From assembly GCA_040217575.1 (NCBI GenBank), contig JAVJPW010000006.1, positions 186,001 to 250,000 on the forward strand: a stretch of DNA of 64,000 bases. Direction: 5' to 3'. Position numbers and translations under genes: made by a program. The notes below the pieces were generated by a model, which was not told the DNA's origin, made no database searches, and saw only the letters and a list, made by a program, of their open reading frames with translations. Numbering within the stretch: the stretch's first letter is position 1; each line of letters begins with the position of its first letter. Below are positions 63,630 to 64,000 of this stretch, one piece after another. Source of the stretch: Pacificispira sp040217575. Its GTDB lineage: Bacteria > Pseudomonadota > Alphaproteobacteria > UBA8366 > Aestuariispiraceae.

Positions 63630-64000
63630 ATGACGCTTGAGCAAACCAATCAATGGGCCTGCTTCGGCGGAACGCAGTCCGTCTTTGCCCATGACAGTGC
63701 GGCCACCGGCTGTCGCATGGAATTCGCGGTCTTTACCCCGCCGGGGAAAGGGCCGTTTCCGGTCCTTTACTGGCTGTCTGGCCTGACCTGCACCTGGGAG
63801 AATTTCGTCACCAAAGCGGGTGCGCAGCGCTATGCCGCCGAAAACGGCGTCGTCATCGTCTGCCCGGATACCAGTCCCCGCGGCGACGACGTCCCGGATG
63901 CGGCGGATGAGTATGATTTCGGCAAAGGGGCGGGGTTCTATGTCAACGCGACTCAGCAACCCTGGTCCAAGAACTACCGCATGTATGATTACGTGGTGGA
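63630..64000 (+). CDS. fghA: S-formylglutathione hydrolase (3' end beyond window)
   Basis: Starts at ATG 63630 and runs open to the window edge, about 123 residues visible. The esterase-D signature appears as FPVLYWLSGLTCTWENFVTKAGAQRYAAENG and PDTSPRG, then GKGAGFYVNATQQPWSKNYRMYDYVV. It hydrolyses S-formylglutathione to formate and glutathione, the step after the upstream dehydrogenase. The catalytic Ser and His are beyond the edge. Confidence 0.94.
   Translation, partial: MTLEQTNQWACFGGTQSVFAHDSAATGCRMEFAVFTPPGKGPFPVLYWLSGLTCTWENFVTKAGAQRYAAENGVVIVCPDTSPRGDDVPDAADEYDFGKGAGFYVNATQQPWSKNYRMYDYVV

Overview
The window is about 64 kb of GC-rich (by eye roughly 60%) alphaproteobacterial chromosome. 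The gene content points to a Rhodospirillales-like organism: conserved blocks such as argH/lptM/lysA/TIGR02302, sfsA/map/radC, folP/folK, hflK/hflC next to mrp, an ELM1-family protein, a YqgE/AlgH protein, glutathione-dependent formaldehyde oxidation, and a probable Irr box. The genus cannot be read from the sequence. Both ends cut through genes.

Layout. 1-5.2 kb: end of a membrane protein, then a complete five-gene branched-chain/amide-type ABC importer. 5.2-17.8 kb: thioredoxin-like ferredoxin, glutathione reductase, a minus-strand run M48 protease/DsbA-like/sfsA/map/radC, a gamma-glutamyltransferase-like lipoprotein that has lost key residues, an aminotransferase, and a large ankyrin protein. 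18-20 kb: folate genes folB, folP, folK. 20.3-24.4 kb: a small HTH protein, a VWA protein, and a three-gene minus-strand group made of a PEP-mutase-superfamily enzyme, a KamB/NpmA-like 16S rRNA A1408 methyltransferase, and an RsmI-type methyltransferase with an N-terminal DUF371 domain. 24.5-33.4 kb: one giant repeat-rich RTX adhesin with an in-frame amber codon near its 5' end. 33.9-46.7 kb: a redox and envelope block (msrP, dps, yqgE, dsbD, peroxiredoxin, TIGR02302) followed by lysA, lptM, argH, tlpA and a PAS histidine kinase. 46.9-48 kb: tRNA-Ala(CGC) plus a displaced 3' copy flanking one cation-channel gene, which looks like a relic tRNA-integrated island. 48-56.8 kb: yggT, DUF167, folD, regulators, ELM1, HD protein, EamA exporter, lpd. 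56.8-64 kb: hflC/hflK, mrp, two exported proteins, an HpcH-type aldolase, and the glutathione-linked formaldehyde pathway adhC/fghA.

Most exciting candidate. At 21518-23484 two rRNA methyltransferase genes overlap by four bases. The first has the diagnostic motifs of the A1408-N1 aminoglycoside-resistance family (KamB/NpmA). The second is a divergent RsmI (C1402 2'-O methylation in E. coli) fused to DUF371, a domain I know from archaea. Both predicted targets lie in the decoding centre at the top of helix 44, which suggests a dedicated decoding-site modification module. The methyltransferase assignments rest on sequence motifs; the coupling and the biological role are inference.

Redox genes recur (gor, thioredoxin-like ferredoxin, DsbA-like, MsrP, Dps, DsbD, peroxiredoxin, TlpA, class III ADH), consistent with an aerobic, glutathione-using bacterium. 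No CRISPR array, rRNA operon, transposase or integrase was seen.
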